Source: Streptomyces tibetensis (GTDB taxonomy: Bacteria; Actinomycetota; Actinomycetes; Streptomycetales; Streptomycetaceae). From it: a DNA stretch of 64,000 nt. Each line of letters opens with the position of its first letter. The first letter of the stretch is position 1. Shown here piece after piece: positions 8,467 to 17,139 of the stretch. The stretch is taken from positions 62,001 to 126,000 of the forward strand of contig NZ_SZVW01000001.1 of the NCBI RefSeq assembly GCF_007655005.1. The letters run 5' to 3'. The position numbers were made by a program, and so were the translations under genes. Under the pieces are notes generated by a model that was not told the origin of the DNA, did not search any database, and saw only the letters and a list, made by a program, of their open reading frames with translations.

Positions 8467-9043
8467 TCCTGGCGACGCAGGCCTCCAGGTGATCGTCCAC
8501 CAAACCGCACGCCTGCATCAGCGCGTACGCCGTCGTCGGGCCCACGAAGCGCAGCCCTCGCTTCTTCAGGGCCTTGGACAGGGCCGTCGATTCGGGGGTG
8601 ACGGGCGGGACGTCGGACAGGGTCTTGGGGACCGGGCGGCCGGCCGGGTCGGGGGCGTGGGACCAGATCAGTTCGTCCAGCTCGCCCGGGGCCCATTCGG
8701 TCAGCGCACGCGCGTTGGCGAGGGTCGCGTCGATCTTGGCGCGGTTGCGGATGATGCCCGCGTCGGCCAGGAGGCGCTCGCGGTCCTCCTCGGTGAAGGC
8801 CGCCACCGACGCGATCTTGAAGTCGGCGAAGGCGGCGCGGAAGCCGGGCCGGCGGCGCAGGATGGTGATCCACGACAGGCCGGACTGGAAGGCCTCCAGG
8901 CTGAGGCGCTCGAAGAGCGCGTCGTCGCCGTGGACGGCGCGGCCCCACTCCTCGTCGTGGTACGCGACGTACTCCGGGGCGGACAGGGCCCAGGGGCAGC
9001 GCAGTGCGCCGTCCGGGCCGGCCAGGGCGGTGCCGTCGCTCAC
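8456..9043 (-). CDS. tag: DNA-3-methyladenine glycosylase I (Tag)
   Basis: A base-excision repair enzyme that removes 3-methyladenine from DNA. The 195-aa protein shows the family signature RCPWALSAPEYVAYHDEEWG and the catalytic-region EAFQSGLSWITIL. The zinc ligands expected for Tag are present: the N-terminal Cys (RCPW), His of AYHDEEWG, and the C-terminal HLEAC. The GTG start overlaps the stop of the DivIVA-like gene (GTGA), so the two are translationally coupled. The same DivIVA-like/tag pair is found in M. tuberculosis (Rv1209-tagA). The last codons run into a hairpin element. Confidence 0.92.
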   Translation of the reverse strand: MSDGTALAGPDGALRCPWALSAPEYVAYHDEEWGRAVHGDDALFERLSLEAFQSGLSWITILRRRPGFRAAFADFKIASVAAFTEEDRERLLADAGIIRNRAKIDATLANARALTEWAPGELDELIWSHAPDPAGRPVPKTLSDVPPVTPESTALSKALKKRGLRFVGPTTAYALMQACGLVDDHLEACVARSAP

Positions 9044-9423
9044 GGCCGGTCCTCCCGCCGCGGCTTGTCCATGGAGACGTGGTTCTCCCCGGCGGCGGAC
9101 ACCGGCCCGTGGGCGGCGGACGACCGGGCACCGGCCAGGGCGGACTCCAGGTCGGCGATGCGGGCGTCGCGCTCGGCGAGCTCGGCGCCCAGGCGGCTGA
9201 GGGCGTCGTCCACGTCCGCCATGCGGTAGCCGCGGGCGGCGAGCGGGAAGCGCAGGCCTTCCACGTCCGCGCGGTCCACCGGCCGGTCCGGGGGCAGCGG
9301 GTCCCGCAGCAGCTCGGGGGCGGCCTCGGGCAGCGGGCCGTTCTCGCCGCCGCCCACCACGGCGAGGGTCACCGCGGCGACCACGACGGCGAGCGCGACG
9401 ACCAGGAACAGGAACATAACCAT
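9040..9423 (-). CDS. Membrane-anchored DivIVA-domain protein
   Basis: A 127-aa protein with one N-terminal membrane helix (FLFLVVALAVVVAAVTLAVV, about 4-24), then an acidic-Pro linker and a DivIVA-like motif (LRFPLAARGYRMADVDDALS) leading into a short coiled coil (RLGAELAERDARIADLESAL). DivIVA motifs act in polar or septal localisation by coiled-coil assembly. It begins at either of two close ATGs (9423 or 9417) and ends overlapping tag. It faces folP2 divergently. Its conservation next to tag suggests a linked but untested role. Confidence 0.8.
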   Translation of the reverse strand: MVMFLFLVVALAVVVAAVTLAVVGGGENGPLPEAAPELLRDPLPPDRPVDRADVEGLRFPLAARGYRMADVDDALSRLGAELAERDARIADLESALAGARSSAAHGPVSAAGENHVSMDKPRREDRP

Positions 9424-9568
9424 CGCGGGGCCCCCACGGTCGGATGCATCGGACGCTGCGGACGTCCTGCGAGTCGGATGTTGTCAGGCTCCGATCGTGC
9501 CATGCGAGTCCGACAGTTAGGGTCGCAGGCGGCGGAAGACGGGACGTACCCAGGAAAGGTCACAGGGG

Positions 9569-10429
9569 ATGCTCAGGCTGGGCAAGCGGGAATTCGGACC
9601 ACACGAGCCGGTGATCATGGCGATCGTGAACCGCACCCCGGACTCCTTCTACGACCAGGGCGCCACCTTCCGCGACGAGCCGGCCCTCGCGCGGGTGGAG
9701 CAGGCGGTGGCCGACGGGGCCGCGATCATCGACATCGGCGGGGTCAAGGCCGGACCGGGCGAGGAGGTCACGGCCGAGGAGGAGGCCCGGCGGACGGTCG
9801 GGTTCGTCGCGGAGGTGCGGCGGCGGTTCCCGGACGTGATCATCAGCGTGGACACCTGGCGGGCCGAGGTCGGCGAGGCCGTGTGCGAGGCCGGGGCCGA
9901 TCTGCTGAACGACGCGTGGGGCGGGGTCGATCCGGGGCTGGCGGAGGTCGCCGCGCGTCATCGCGTGGGGCTGGTGTGCACGCACGCCGGCGGAGCGGAG
10001 CCGCGGACACGGCCGCACCGGATCGAGTACGACGACGTCATGGCGGACATCCTGGACGTGACGGTCGGCCTGGCCGAGCGGGCGCTCGCGCTGGGGGTGC
10101 CACGGGAGTCGATCATGATCGATCCGGGGCACGACTTCGGGAAGAACACCCGGCACAGCCTGGAGGCCACGCGGCGGCTGGACGAGATGGTCGCCACGGG
10201 GTGGCCGGTGCTGGTCTCGCTGTCCAACAAGGACTTCGTCGGGGAGACGCTGGACCGGCCCGTGAAGGAGCGGGTCGTGGGGACGCTGGCGACGACGGCG
10301 GTGTCCGCGTGGCTGGGGGCGCAGGTGTACCGGGTGCACGAGGTCGCGGAGACGCGGCAGGTGCTGGAGATGGTGGCGGCGATCGCGGGGCATCGGGCTC
10401 CTGCCGTTGCCCGGCGCGGGTTGGCCTGA
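9569..10429 (+). CDS. folP2: Dihydropteroate synthase-like protein, FolP2 type
   Basis: A TIM-barrel pterin-binding protein of 286 aa. It shows MAIVNRTPDSFYDQGATF, the first dihydropteroate-synthase signature, and IDIGGVKAGPGEEV, the second signature in which the usual GGES/GGQS is replaced by GGVK. This matches the actinobacterial FolP2 paralogue, which in Mycobacterium leprae is reported not to supply dihydropteroate synthase activity. The neighbourhood (LOG family, DivIVA-like, tag, dapE) is the FolP2 context and not a folate operon. Its reaction should therefore be treated as unknown. The start has GTCACAGGGG upstream. Confidence 0.85.
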   Translation: MLRLGKREFGPHEPVIMAIVNRTPDSFYDQGATFRDEPALARVEQAVADGAAIIDIGGVKAGPGEEVTAEEEARRTVGFVAEVRRRFPDVIISVDTWRAEVGEAVCEAGADLLNDAWGGVDPGLAEVAARHRVGLVCTHAGGAEPRTRPHRIEYDDVMADILDVTVGLAERALALGVPRESIMIDPGHDFGKNTRHSLEATRRLDEMVATGWPVLVSLSNKDFVGETLDRPVKERVVGTLATTAVSAWLGAQVYRVHEVAETRQVLEMVAAIAGHRAPAVARRGLA

Positions 10430-10437
10430 CCGAGGTA

Positions 10438-10458
10438 CCAGGGGGCTCCGCCCCCTGG
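10438..10458 (+). terminator. Hairpin terminator after folP2
   Basis: A 9-bp perfect stem (ccagggggc / gccccctgg) with a three-base loop eight bases past the stop, between convergent folP2 and the LOG gene. Confidence 0.6.
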
Positions 10459-10524
10459 GCCCCCGGACCTGTGCCCACCCAACGCCCGACACGGTCCGGC
10501 AGGAGGCCGGGCTCGAAAGGCCCC

Positions 10525-11283
10525 CTAGCGCCCCGCCTCCTTCGACACCAGGGCCACCGCCTCGTCCACGTCGTCCGTCACGTGGAACAGCAGAAGATCC
10601 TTCTCCCCCGCCTTGCCCTGGGCGATCACCGTGTCACGCAGCCAGTTCACCAGGCCGCCCCAGTAGTCGGTGCCGAAGAGGACGATCGGGAACTGGGTGA
10701 CCTTCTGGGTCTGGACGAGGGTGAGGGCCTCGAAGAGCTCGTCGAGGGTGCCGAGCCCGCCGGGCAGGACGACGAAGCCCTGGGCGTACTTGACGAACAT
10801 CATCTTCCGGACGAAGAAGTAGCGGAAGTTCAGGCCGATGTCGACGTACGGGTTCAGGCCCTGTTCGAACGGCAGCTCGATGCCGAGGCCGACGGAGATG
10901 CCCTTCGCCTCGAGGGCGCCCTTGTTGGCCGCCTCCATCGCGCCCGGGCCGCCGCCCGTGATGACCGCGAAGCCCGCGTCGACCAGGCCCCGGCCCAGTC
11001 TGACACCGGCGTCGTACTCGGGAGAGTTCGCCGGGGTCCGGGCCGAGCCGAACACGCTGATCGCGGGCGGAAGTTCCGCGAGCGTGCCGAAGCCCTCGAT
11101 GAACTCCGACTGGATGCGCAGCACACGCCACGGGTCGGTGTGCACCCAGTCGGAGGGGGCCCGCTCGTCCAGCAGCCGCTGGTCGGTCGTGCTGGACTGC
11201 ACCTGCGCCCGCCGCTGGAGGACCGGGCCCAGGCGCTTTTCCTCCGGCGGCTGCTTCTTCCCCTCGGGGTTGCCGGTCGCCAT
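10525..11283 (-). CDS. LOG-family (TIGR00730) nucleotide 5'-monophosphate phosphoribohydrolase
   Basis: A 252-aa Rossmann-fold protein with the family motif PGGLGTLDE and the upstream GSARTPANSPEYD and ITGGGPGAMEAANKGA glycine-rich loops. Family members hydrolyse N6-modified AMP (cytokinin ribotides) or AMP itself to the base and ribose-5-phosphate. An Arg/Lys-rich extension of about 45 residues precedes the core. The start has GGAGGGAGC upstream. It is convergent with folP2 and lies just downstream of dapE in the same direction, 120 bp apart. Confidence 0.88.
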   Translation of the reverse strand: MATGNPEGKKQPPEEKRLGPVLQRRAQVQSSTTDQRLLDERAPSDWVHTDPWRVLRIQSEFIEGFGTLAELPPAISVFGSARTPANSPEYDAGVRLGRGLVDAGFAVITGGGPGAMEAANKGALEAKGISVGLGIELPFEQGLNPYVDIGLNFRYFFVRKMMFVKYAQGFVVLPGGLGTLDELFEALTLVQTQKVTQFPIVLFGTDYWGGLVNWLRDTVIAQGKAGEKDLLLFHVTDDVDEAVALVSKEAGR

Positions 11284-11403
11284 GTGCGCTCCCTCCGTCG
11301 TGCCTGTCTTTCCACCTCAGCGTAGATCTACGCGGGTTACGAACGAGGGACGTGAGCATGTCCGCGATGAAGCGCCGTAAACACGAGGGGCGTTCCGGAA
11401 GGG

Positions 11404-12483
11404 TCAGGCGGTCAGCCAGGTCCGCAGCCGCTCCTCGCCCGCGAGGATCTTGGCGATCTCCACGCGCTCGTCCCGCTTGTGCGCCAAGTGAGGGTTGCCC
11501 GGGCCGTAGTTGACTGCGGGGACGCCGAGCGCCGAGAAGCGGGAGACGTCCGTCCAGCCGTACTTCGGCATGGGGGTGCCGCCGACCGCCTCGATGAACG
11601 CCTTCGCCGCCGGATGGGAGAGTCCGGGCATGGCCGCGCCGCTGTGGTCGACGACCTCGAACTCCTCGACCCCGCAGTCCGCGAAGACCTCCCTGACGTG
11701 CGCGACGGCGTCCTCGGGCGTGCGGTCGGGCGCGTAGCGGAAGTTGACGGTGACGACGCACTCGTCGGGGATCACGTTGCCGGCCACTCCCCCGCTGATG
11801 CCGACCGCGTTCAGGCCCTCGCGGTACTCCAGGCCGTCGATGACCGGCCGGCGGGGTTCGTAGGAGGCCAGCCGGGCAAGGATCGGGGACGCCGCGTGGA
11901 TCGCGTTGGCGCCCATCCAGCCGCGCGCGGAGTGGGCCCGCTCGCCGGTGGTCTTCAGCAGGACCCGCAGCGTGCCCTGGCAGCCGCCCTCGACCTGGCC
12001 GTCCGATGGCTCCAGGAGCACCGCGAAGTCGCCCTCCAGCCACTCGGGACGGGTCTCGGAGACGTGCTTGAGGCCGTTCAGCTCGGCGGCGACCTCCTCG
12101 TTGTCGTAGAAGACGAAGGTCAGGTCGCGGTTGGGGGCCGGGACCGTGGCCGCGATGCGCAGCTGCACGGCGACGCCCGACTTCATGTCGCAGGTGCCGC
12201 AGCCCCACAGGACGCCGTCCTCGTCGAGCCGGGAGGGGACGTTGTCCGCTACGGGGACGGTGTCGATGTGCCCGGCGAGGATCACCCGCTCGGAGCGGCC
12301 GAGGTTCGTGCGGGCCACCACGTTGTTGCCGTACCGGTCGACCGTCAGGTGGGGCAGGGCGCGCAGCGCGGTCTCGATCGCGTCGGCGAGGGGCTTTTCG
12401 GTGCCGCTCTCGGAACGGAAGTCGACGAGCCGGGCGGTGAGCTCCGCGGCGTCCAGCGTGAGGTCAAGCGAGGTGTCGGCCAT
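11404..12483 (-). CDS. dapE: Succinyl-diaminopimelate desuccinylase
   Basis: A 359-aa M20-family metallohydrolase of the DAP/lysine pathway, which releases succinate from N-succinyl-LL-2,6-diaminopimelate. Metal-site motifs: LAGHIDTVPV, then GCGTCDMKSG, then the catalytic YDNEEVAAE. A dimerisation domain follows (ARGWMGANAIHAASP), and the C-terminal half carries the last His. The start MADTSLDLTL is preceded by GAAGG. It works in the same pathway as dapC four genes to the right. It is divergent from the lysozyme-like gene, with only 85 bp between starts. Confidence 0.92.
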   Translation of the reverse strand: MADTSLDLTLDAAELTARLVDFRSESGTEKPLADAIETALRALPHLTVDRYGNNVVARTNLGRSERVILAGHIDTVPVADNVPSRLDEDGVLWGCGTCDMKSGVAVQLRIAATVPAPNRDLTFVFYDNEEVAAELNGLKHVSETRPEWLEGDFAVLLEPSDGQVEGGCQGTLRVLLKTTGERAHSARGWMGANAIHAASPILARLASYEPRRPVIDGLEYREGLNAVGISGGVAGNVIPDECVVTVNFRYAPDRTPEDAVAHVREVFADCGVEEFEVVDHSGAAMPGLSHPAAKAFIEAVGGTPMPKYGWTDVSRFSALGVPAVNYGPGNPHLAHKRDERVEIAKILAGEERLRTWLTA

Positions 12484-12568
12484 GCCTTCGACCCTAACGC
12501 GCCGGGCCCCGGCCTCACTCTCCCCACCCGGCTCATGCCACTGCGTACTCTCCAGTACCTTGTACGGC

Positions 12569-13549
12569 GTGCCAGAGCCGTCCTCTCCCAAGCGTCGTGG
12601 CCGCCTCTTCCGATGCGGCGCCGCCTTCGTGGCCCTGCTCGCGGTCGCCGGTTACCTCGTCGTGCAGTACGTCACCGGGGGCTCGGGCGGACCGGGCTGC
12701 AAGGTCGTCTCCGGCAAGGGCGACGGGGCGTCGTACGAGTTCACGCCCGAGCAGGCGGTGAACGCGGCGACGATCACCGCCGTGGGGACCGCGCGCGACC
12801 TGCCCGAGCGGGCTGTGACCATCGCGCTGGCGACCGCGCTGCAGGAATCGGCCCTGCGCAACATCAAGCACGGCGACCGGGACTCCCTCGGCCTGTTCCA
12901 GCAGCGGCCCTCGCAGGGCTGGGGAACGCCGAAGGAGATCATGGACCCGACGTACTCGGCCGGTGAGTTCTACGACCATCTGGTCAAGGTGCCCGGCTAC
13001 ACCCGGCTGCCGCTCACCGTCGCCGCGCAGCGCGTGCAGCGCAGTGGCTTCCCGCAGGCCTACGCCAAGCACGAGCCGGACGCCGCACTGCTGGCCGCGG
13101 CCCTCACCGGGCAGTCCGCGGCCACGCTGACCTGCGACGGCCGCCCGGCCGCGACCCGGGCATCGGGCCCGGACGGGGTGCGTGCCGCGCTCGTGCGTGA
13201 CTTCGGGCGCGATGTGCTGGACCCGGCCGGTGCCGAGGTCGGCGGTACGTCGAAGGACACGCCCACGCCGTCCCCGAGCCCCACGGACGGGACCGGCGGG
13301 CGGACCGTGACACTGCCGGTGACCGCCGGCACCGCTTCGACGACCGGACGTGGCCCGGGTCTGCGCGGTTGGCAGCTGGCGCACTGGGCCGTGGCCAACG
13401 CCTCCGAGCTGCACATCGCGCGCGTCACCTACGCGGGGCGGGAGTGGGTGGCGGGGAACACCGCCAGCCAGTGGCGTACCGCCACGGAGAACGGCACCGC
13501 GGGTGCGGAACGCGCCGCGGACGCCGTCCGTATTGTCACGATGCGCTAG
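12569..13549 (+). CDS. Membrane-anchored lysozyme/transglycosylase-like protein
   Basis: A 326-aa protein with an N-terminal membrane helix (about 16-35) and an external lysozyme-like domain: ALATALQESALRN carries the likely catalytic Glu93, and GLFQQRPSQGWG is a substrate-cleft signature. A Thr/Pro/Ser-rich linker leads to a C-terminal domain of about 80 residues (GWQLAHWAVANASELHIARV) that appears to bind something outside the cell. Database entries often mislabel this family as heavy-metal transporters. The GTG start has no ribosome site; TACCTT lies seven bases upstream, which fits a leaderless mRNA. Confidence 0.75.
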   Translation: MPEPSSPKRRGRLFRCGAAFVALLAVAGYLVVQYVTGGSGGPGCKVVSGKGDGASYEFTPEQAVNAATITAVGTARDLPERAVTIALATALQESALRNIKHGDRDSLGLFQQRPSQGWGTPKEIMDPTYSAGEFYDHLVKVPGYTRLPLTVAAQRVQRSGFPQAYAKHEPDAALLAAALTGQSAATLTCDGRPAATRASGPDGVRAALVRDFGRDVLDPAGAEVGGTSKDTPTPSPSPTDGTGGRTVTLPVTAGTASTTGRGPGLRGWQLAHWAVANASELHIARVTYAGREWVAGNTASQWRTATENGTAGAERAADAVRIVTMR

Positions 13550-13893
13550 ATCGCGCAGGGGTACGGGAACTCACTCCTGGGCGTTATCCGTGCGGCTCCG
13601 CGCCGAGGGTGTGCGCAGGTTTTCGCACCCTCACCCGGAAACTCCCGAAAACCCTTGGGCGCACAGGGCCGGAAGGGATGCGGCGGGCTTTCCGGCGAGG
13701 GTCTTTTCGCCCGTTTGTCCGCAGCCGATTATGCGACGCATTACCAACTCTTTACGTTCCGGCGCCGCAACCTTCGCGGGTCTCAAGCGGTAGTCACTGC
13801 GTCCGAGCCGGGTGCGATCGCAGCCAGTCGATCAACGCCCGGTGTCGGTCGGACACTTCACGAACCTCTGTTCTCTCCCGTTGAAGGAGCACC
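13550..13893 (+). other. Intergenic region
   Basis: This 344-bp stretch lies upstream of the small secreted protein gene. It contains AT-richer patches around 13725-13760 that could hold its promoter, but I cannot define one. No frame has convincing codon bias. Confidence 0.5.
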
Positions 13894-14340
13894 ATGTCCC
13901 TCCCCCTGACCCGCCGTATCGCCCGTGCCGCGCTGATCGTCGCTGCGGGAGCGGCTGCCGGGGTCGGTGCGGCCGGCTCCGCCAGTGCGGCCCCCGAGCT
14001 GCCGGCCAACCCGAACCTCGGCGGACTGACCGCCCTGGACGGGGCGAACGCCGGCAAGACCGTCGACAGCGCGGCGACGGACGTCTCCAAGTCCGCGGGT
14101 GACACCGGCAGCAAGGCCGTCAAGAAGGCGGTGCCCACCGCGGGCAAGCTCGGCGGCAAGACGGTCAAGAAGGCCACCCCCGTCGCGCAGAAGGCGGCCG
14201 GTGCGGCGGCGGGCTCCGCCGGGCAGCTCGTCGGTGAGGCAGCCGGTTCGACCAAGGGCGGTCTGCCGACGGACTCCCTGGCCAAGGGTGGCGTGCCCGC
14301 CACGGGCACCCTGCCGACGAAGGGCCTGCCGGTCGGCTGA
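13894..14340 (+). CDS. Small secreted Ala/Lys/Gly-rich protein
   Basis: A 148-aa precursor with a clear Sec signal peptide: basic RRIAR, hydrophobic core AALIVAAGAAAGVGAAG and a cleavage site near SASA-AP (about residue 32). The mature part is low-complexity, with repeated Lys-Lys-Ala and Gly-Gly-Lys elements (KAVKKAVPTAGK, KTVKKATPVAQK). There are no cysteines and no catalytic motif. The start has GAAGGAGC upstream. I assign no function; relatives are common in Streptomyces and are sometimes labelled ATP-binding without evidence. Confidence 0.8.
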   Translation: MSLPLTRRIARAALIVAAGAAAGVGAAGSASAAPELPANPNLGGLTALDGANAGKTVDSAATDVSKSAGDTGSKAVKKAVPTAGKLGGKTVKKATPVAQKAAGAAAGSAGQLVGEAAGSTKGGLPTDSLAKGGVPATGTLPTKGLPVG

Positions 14341-14360
14341 CGCCGAGCCCCACGTCCGAG

Positions 14361-14400
14361 GCCTGAGGGGCCCGGGGGAACGTCCCCGGGCCCCTCAGGC
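14361..14400. terminator. Strong bidirectional terminator
   Basis: A 17-bp perfect inverted repeat (arms 14361-14377 and 14384-14400, six-base loop) between the convergent secreted-protein gene and dapC. Confidence 0.85.
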
Positions 14401-14419
14401 ATGCTCACCGCGGCAGCGG

Positions 14420-15511
14420 TCACAGACGTCGTACCGCCGCCGCCACCCTCTCGTCCGTCGCCGTCAGCGCCACCCGGACGAACTCCGCGCCGGCCGGGCC
14501 GTAGAAGTCCCCGGGGGCCACGAGGATGCCCCGCTTGGCGAGGTGGTCGACCGTGTCCCAGCAGGACTCGCCCCTGGTGGCCCACAGGTAGAGGCTGGCC
14601 TCGCTGTGCTCGATGCGGAAGCCGTGGGTGACCAGGGCCTCGCGCAGCAGCTCTCGGCGGGACGCGTAGCGCTCGCGCTGGACACGGACGTGGTCGTCGT
14701 CGCCGAGGGCCGCGACCACCGCCGCCTGTGTCGGAGCCGACGTCATCATGCCGCCGTGCTTGCGGATCTCCAGCAGCGGGCCGAGGACCGCCGGGTCACC
14801 GGCCAGGAAGGCCGCGCGGTAGCCGGCGAGGTTCGAGCGCTTGGAGAGCGAGTGGACGGAGACGATGCCGTCGTAGGAGCCGCCGTTGACGTCCGGGTGC
14901 AGGACCGAGACCGGGTCGGCCTCCCAGCCCAGCTCCAGGTAGCACTCGTCGGAGAAGAGCAGGATGCCGTGCGAGCGGGCCCAGGCGACGATCCGGGTCA
15001 GCTCCTCCTTGGAAAGGACCTTGCCCGTGGGGTTCGACGGGGAGTTCAGCCAGAGCAGCTTCAGGCCCTCGGGGTCCAGCTCCGTCGGGTCGTCGTAGGC
15101 CTCGTACGCGGCGCGCGCCAGCCGGGCGCCGACCTCGTACGTCGGGTAGGCCAGGCGCGGGAAGGCCACCCGGTCGCCGGGGCCGAGGCCCAGCTGGGTC
15201 GGGAGCCAGGCGACGAGCTCCTTGGAGCCGACGATCGGCAGTACGTGGCGGTGGGTGACGTCCCGGGCGCCGAGGCGGCGCTCCACCCAGCCGGTGATCG
15301 CGTCGCGCAGCTCGGGCGTGCCCCACACGGTCGGATAGCCCGGCGAGTCGGCGGCGGCCACCAGCGCCTTCTGGATCAGCTCGGGCACCGGGTCGACGGG
15401 GGTGCCGACGGACAGGTCGACGATGCCGTCCGGGTGGGCGGCTGCCGTGGCCTTGTACGGGGTCAGCTTGTCCCAGGGGAAGGTGGGCAAGCGGTCTGAG
15501 ACTGCGGACAC
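14420..15511 (-). CDS. dapC: N-succinyldiaminopimelate aminotransferase DapC
   Basis: A 363-aa fold-type I PLP aminotransferase. The PLP lysine is in SVHSLSKRSNLAGYR. Other family features are PGYPTVWGTPELRDAI, the NSPSNPTGKVLS motif and the FSDECYLELGW cofactor-binding Asp/Tyr. It would make N-succinyl-LL-DAP from the 6-oxo precursor with glutamate. The fdxA-dapC order is shared with M. tuberculosis (Rv1177-Rv1178). The GTG start has only a weak ribosome site, and a large hairpin lies between it and fdxA, so dapC may depend on transcription through from fdxA. Confidence 0.88.
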   Translation of the reverse strand: MSAVSDRLPTFPWDKLTPYKATAAAHPDGIVDLSVGTPVDPVPELIQKALVAAADSPGYPTVWGTPELRDAITGWVERRLGARDVTHRHVLPIVGSKELVAWLPTQLGLGPGDRVAFPRLAYPTYEVGARLARAAYEAYDDPTELDPEGLKLLWLNSPSNPTGKVLSKEELTRIVAWARSHGILLFSDECYLELGWEADPVSVLHPDVNGGSYDGIVSVHSLSKRSNLAGYRAAFLAGDPAVLGPLLEIRKHGGMMTSAPTQAAVVAALGDDDHVRVQRERYASRRELLREALVTHGFRIEHSEASLYLWATRGESCWDTVDHLAKRGILVAPGDFYGPAGAEFVRVALTATDERVAAAVRRL

Positions 15512-15557
15512 GGGTTCTGGCTCACTTTCTGGTACGTACGAGCCGGTGACGGCAAAC

Positions 15558-15610
15558 GCCTCGGCCCCGTACGGCGATCAGCGGGTGATCGGGCCGTACG
15601 GGACCGAGGC
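15558..15610 (-). terminator. Long hairpin between fdxA and dapC (terminator or attenuator)
   Basis: Arms of 18 bp (gcctcggccccgtacggc / gccgtacgggaccgaggc) with one mismatch; a further 5-bp pairing (gatca/tgatc) extends the stem around a five-base loop. It starts just past the fdxA stop and would limit read-through into dapC. Confidence 0.7.
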
Positions 15611-15631
15611 GGCACGGAGTGCGGGCCGCTC

Positions 15632-15952
15632 TTACTGGTTCTGCGGCGGCAGCGCGGCGACGAAGGGGTGGTCGCGCTCGATCAGCCCCAGCTTGCTGGC
15701 GCCGCCCGGCGAGCCGAGCTCGTCGAAGAACTCGACGTTCGCCTTGTAGTAGTCCTTCCACTCCTCGGGAGTGTCGTCCTCGTAGAAGATCGCCTCGACC
15801 GGGCAGACCGGCTCACAGGCACCACAGTCGACGCATTCGTCCGGGTGGATGTACAAGGACCGCTGGCCCTCGTAGATGCAGTCGACCGGGCACTCCTCGA
15901 TGCACGCCTTGTCCTTGACGTCGACACAAGGCTGCGCGATGACGTAGGTCAC
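15632..15952 (-). CDS. fdxA: 7Fe ferredoxin FdxA
   Basis: A 106-aa electron carrier. The N-terminal half has the 3Fe-4S plus 4Fe-4S cysteine pattern: CVDVKDKACIEECPVDCIY and ECVDCGACEPVCPVEAI. The acidic C-terminal extension (DDTPEEWKDYYKANVEFF) is typical of actinobacterial FdxA/FdxC ferredoxins of about 105-110 residues. The GTG start has GAGGAGGAA upstream. It is the first gene of an apparent fdxA-dapC unit and divergent from the GNAT gene. Confidence 0.94.
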   Translation of the reverse strand: MTYVIAQPCVDVKDKACIEECPVDCIYEGQRSLYIHPDECVDCGACEPVCPVEAIFYEDDTPEEWKDYYKANVEFFDELGSPGGASKLGLIERDHPFVAALPPQNQ

Positions 15953-16092
15953 GCTGTCGTTCCTCCTCGATAGGGCGCTGGCGGGCCTCCTCAGGCTCCG
16001 CCGCCTGGCGCGCGGGAGCGCGGCGTCGTCGATGCCCGCCCCTAGTATCTCCGTTCTTGGGCATGATCCGAACAGGAGGGGTGAACTGACCT

Positions 16093-17109
16093 GTGGAAAT
16101 CTCTGCCGCCGGGCGACTCGAGGTCCGCATCACCGCTGCTGACGTGGGCAAACGGGTCTCCGTACGGAGCTTGATCGAACACGGCGCTCCGGGTGAGAAG
16201 TTCACCGACACGGTCGGTGTTCTCACATCATGGGACAACGGTGTGCTGCTCATCACACGGAAGAGTGGCGAAAGCGTCCGCATCGCGGAATCCGCGCTGG
16301 TCGCGGGCAAGACCGTGCCCTCCGCACCGGCGCGTCGCCGTGGCCCGGCCGCCTCCTACGAGGAGCTGGCCCGGGTCGCCGCGCGGGCCTGGCGGCCCGT
16401 GGAGAGCGAACGGCTCGGCGAGTGGGAGCTGCGGGCCGCGTCGGGATTCACCCGGCGGGCCAACTCGGTGCTGCCGCTGGGCGCGCCGGGCGTGCCGCTC
16501 GACGAGGCGCTCGACGCCGTGCGGCGGTGGTACGGCGAGCGCGGACTGCCCGCCTACGTCCAGACCGCGACCGGCGCCGAGGGCACGCAGGAGCTGCTCT
16601 GTGCCGAGCTGGAGCGGCGGGGCTGGGTGCGGGAGGTGACCGCCGAGCTGTGGGCCGGGCCGCTGGCGCCGATCGCCGACCGGGGTGATCCGGCGGGGGT
16701 CGTGCTGTCCCGGGAGGCCGATGAGGCCTGGCTGGCCCGGTATCAGCGCAAGGGCGTGAGCGAGGTGGCGTTGCGGGTGCTGCAGGGCGGCCCCTCCGTG
16801 TGGTTCGCGAGCGTGCCCGGGGCGGCCGGGACCGGGGCTCCGGCCGCCATCGGGCGGTGTGTCGTCGACGGGCGGTGGGCCGGGTTCGCCGCCGTCGAGG
16901 TCGATCCGGCGCTGCGGCGGCAGGGCCTCGCCACGGCCGTGATGGCCGCGCTGGCCCGCCGGGCGCTCGACGAGGGCGCGTCGGCCGCGTGGCTCCAGGT
17001 CGAGGCCGAGAACGCGGGAGCGCGGGCGCTGTACGCCCCCATGGGCTTCGCCGCGCACCACGCGTACCACCACTACCGGGCGCCGGACGCCGACGGCACC
17101 GGCCGGTAA
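16093..17109 (+). CDS. GNAT-family N-acetyltransferase with N-terminal accessory domain
   Basis: A 338-aa protein. The first about 75 residues form a small beta-rich domain (VEVRITAADVGKRVSVRS-like opening, then VGVLTSWDNGVLLITRKSG). The C-terminal half is a GNAT fold with the acetyl-CoA loop RRQGLATAVMAAL and the final AENAGARALYAPMGFAAHH strand-helix. The GTG start is 12 bases after AGGAGGGG; an upstream in-frame GTG is followed at once by a stop. It is 30 bp upstream of the SirB1-like gene and probably co-transcribed. Acceptor substrate unknown. Confidence 0.85.
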   Translation: MEISAAGRLEVRITAADVGKRVSVRSLIEHGAPGEKFTDTVGVLTSWDNGVLLITRKSGESVRIAESALVAGKTVPSAPARRRGPAASYEELARVAARAWRPVESERLGEWELRAASGFTRRANSVLPLGAPGVPLDEALDAVRRWYGERGLPAYVQTATGAEGTQELLCAELERRGWVREVTAELWAGPLAPIADRGDPAGVVLSREADEAWLARYQRKGVSEVALRVLQGGPSVWFASVPGAAGTGAPAAIGRCVVDGRWAGFAAVEVDPALRRQGLATAVMAALARRALDEGASAAWLQVEAENAGARALYAPMGFAAHHAYHHYRAPDADGTGR

Positions 17110-17139
17110 CCGATCGTCGCGAGAGGGCACGAGCCAGTC

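Noticed and set aside
12531-12600. Alternative reading frame starting MPLRTLQYLV
   Set aside because: It quickly becomes Arg-rich and out of phase with the lysozyme-like domain.
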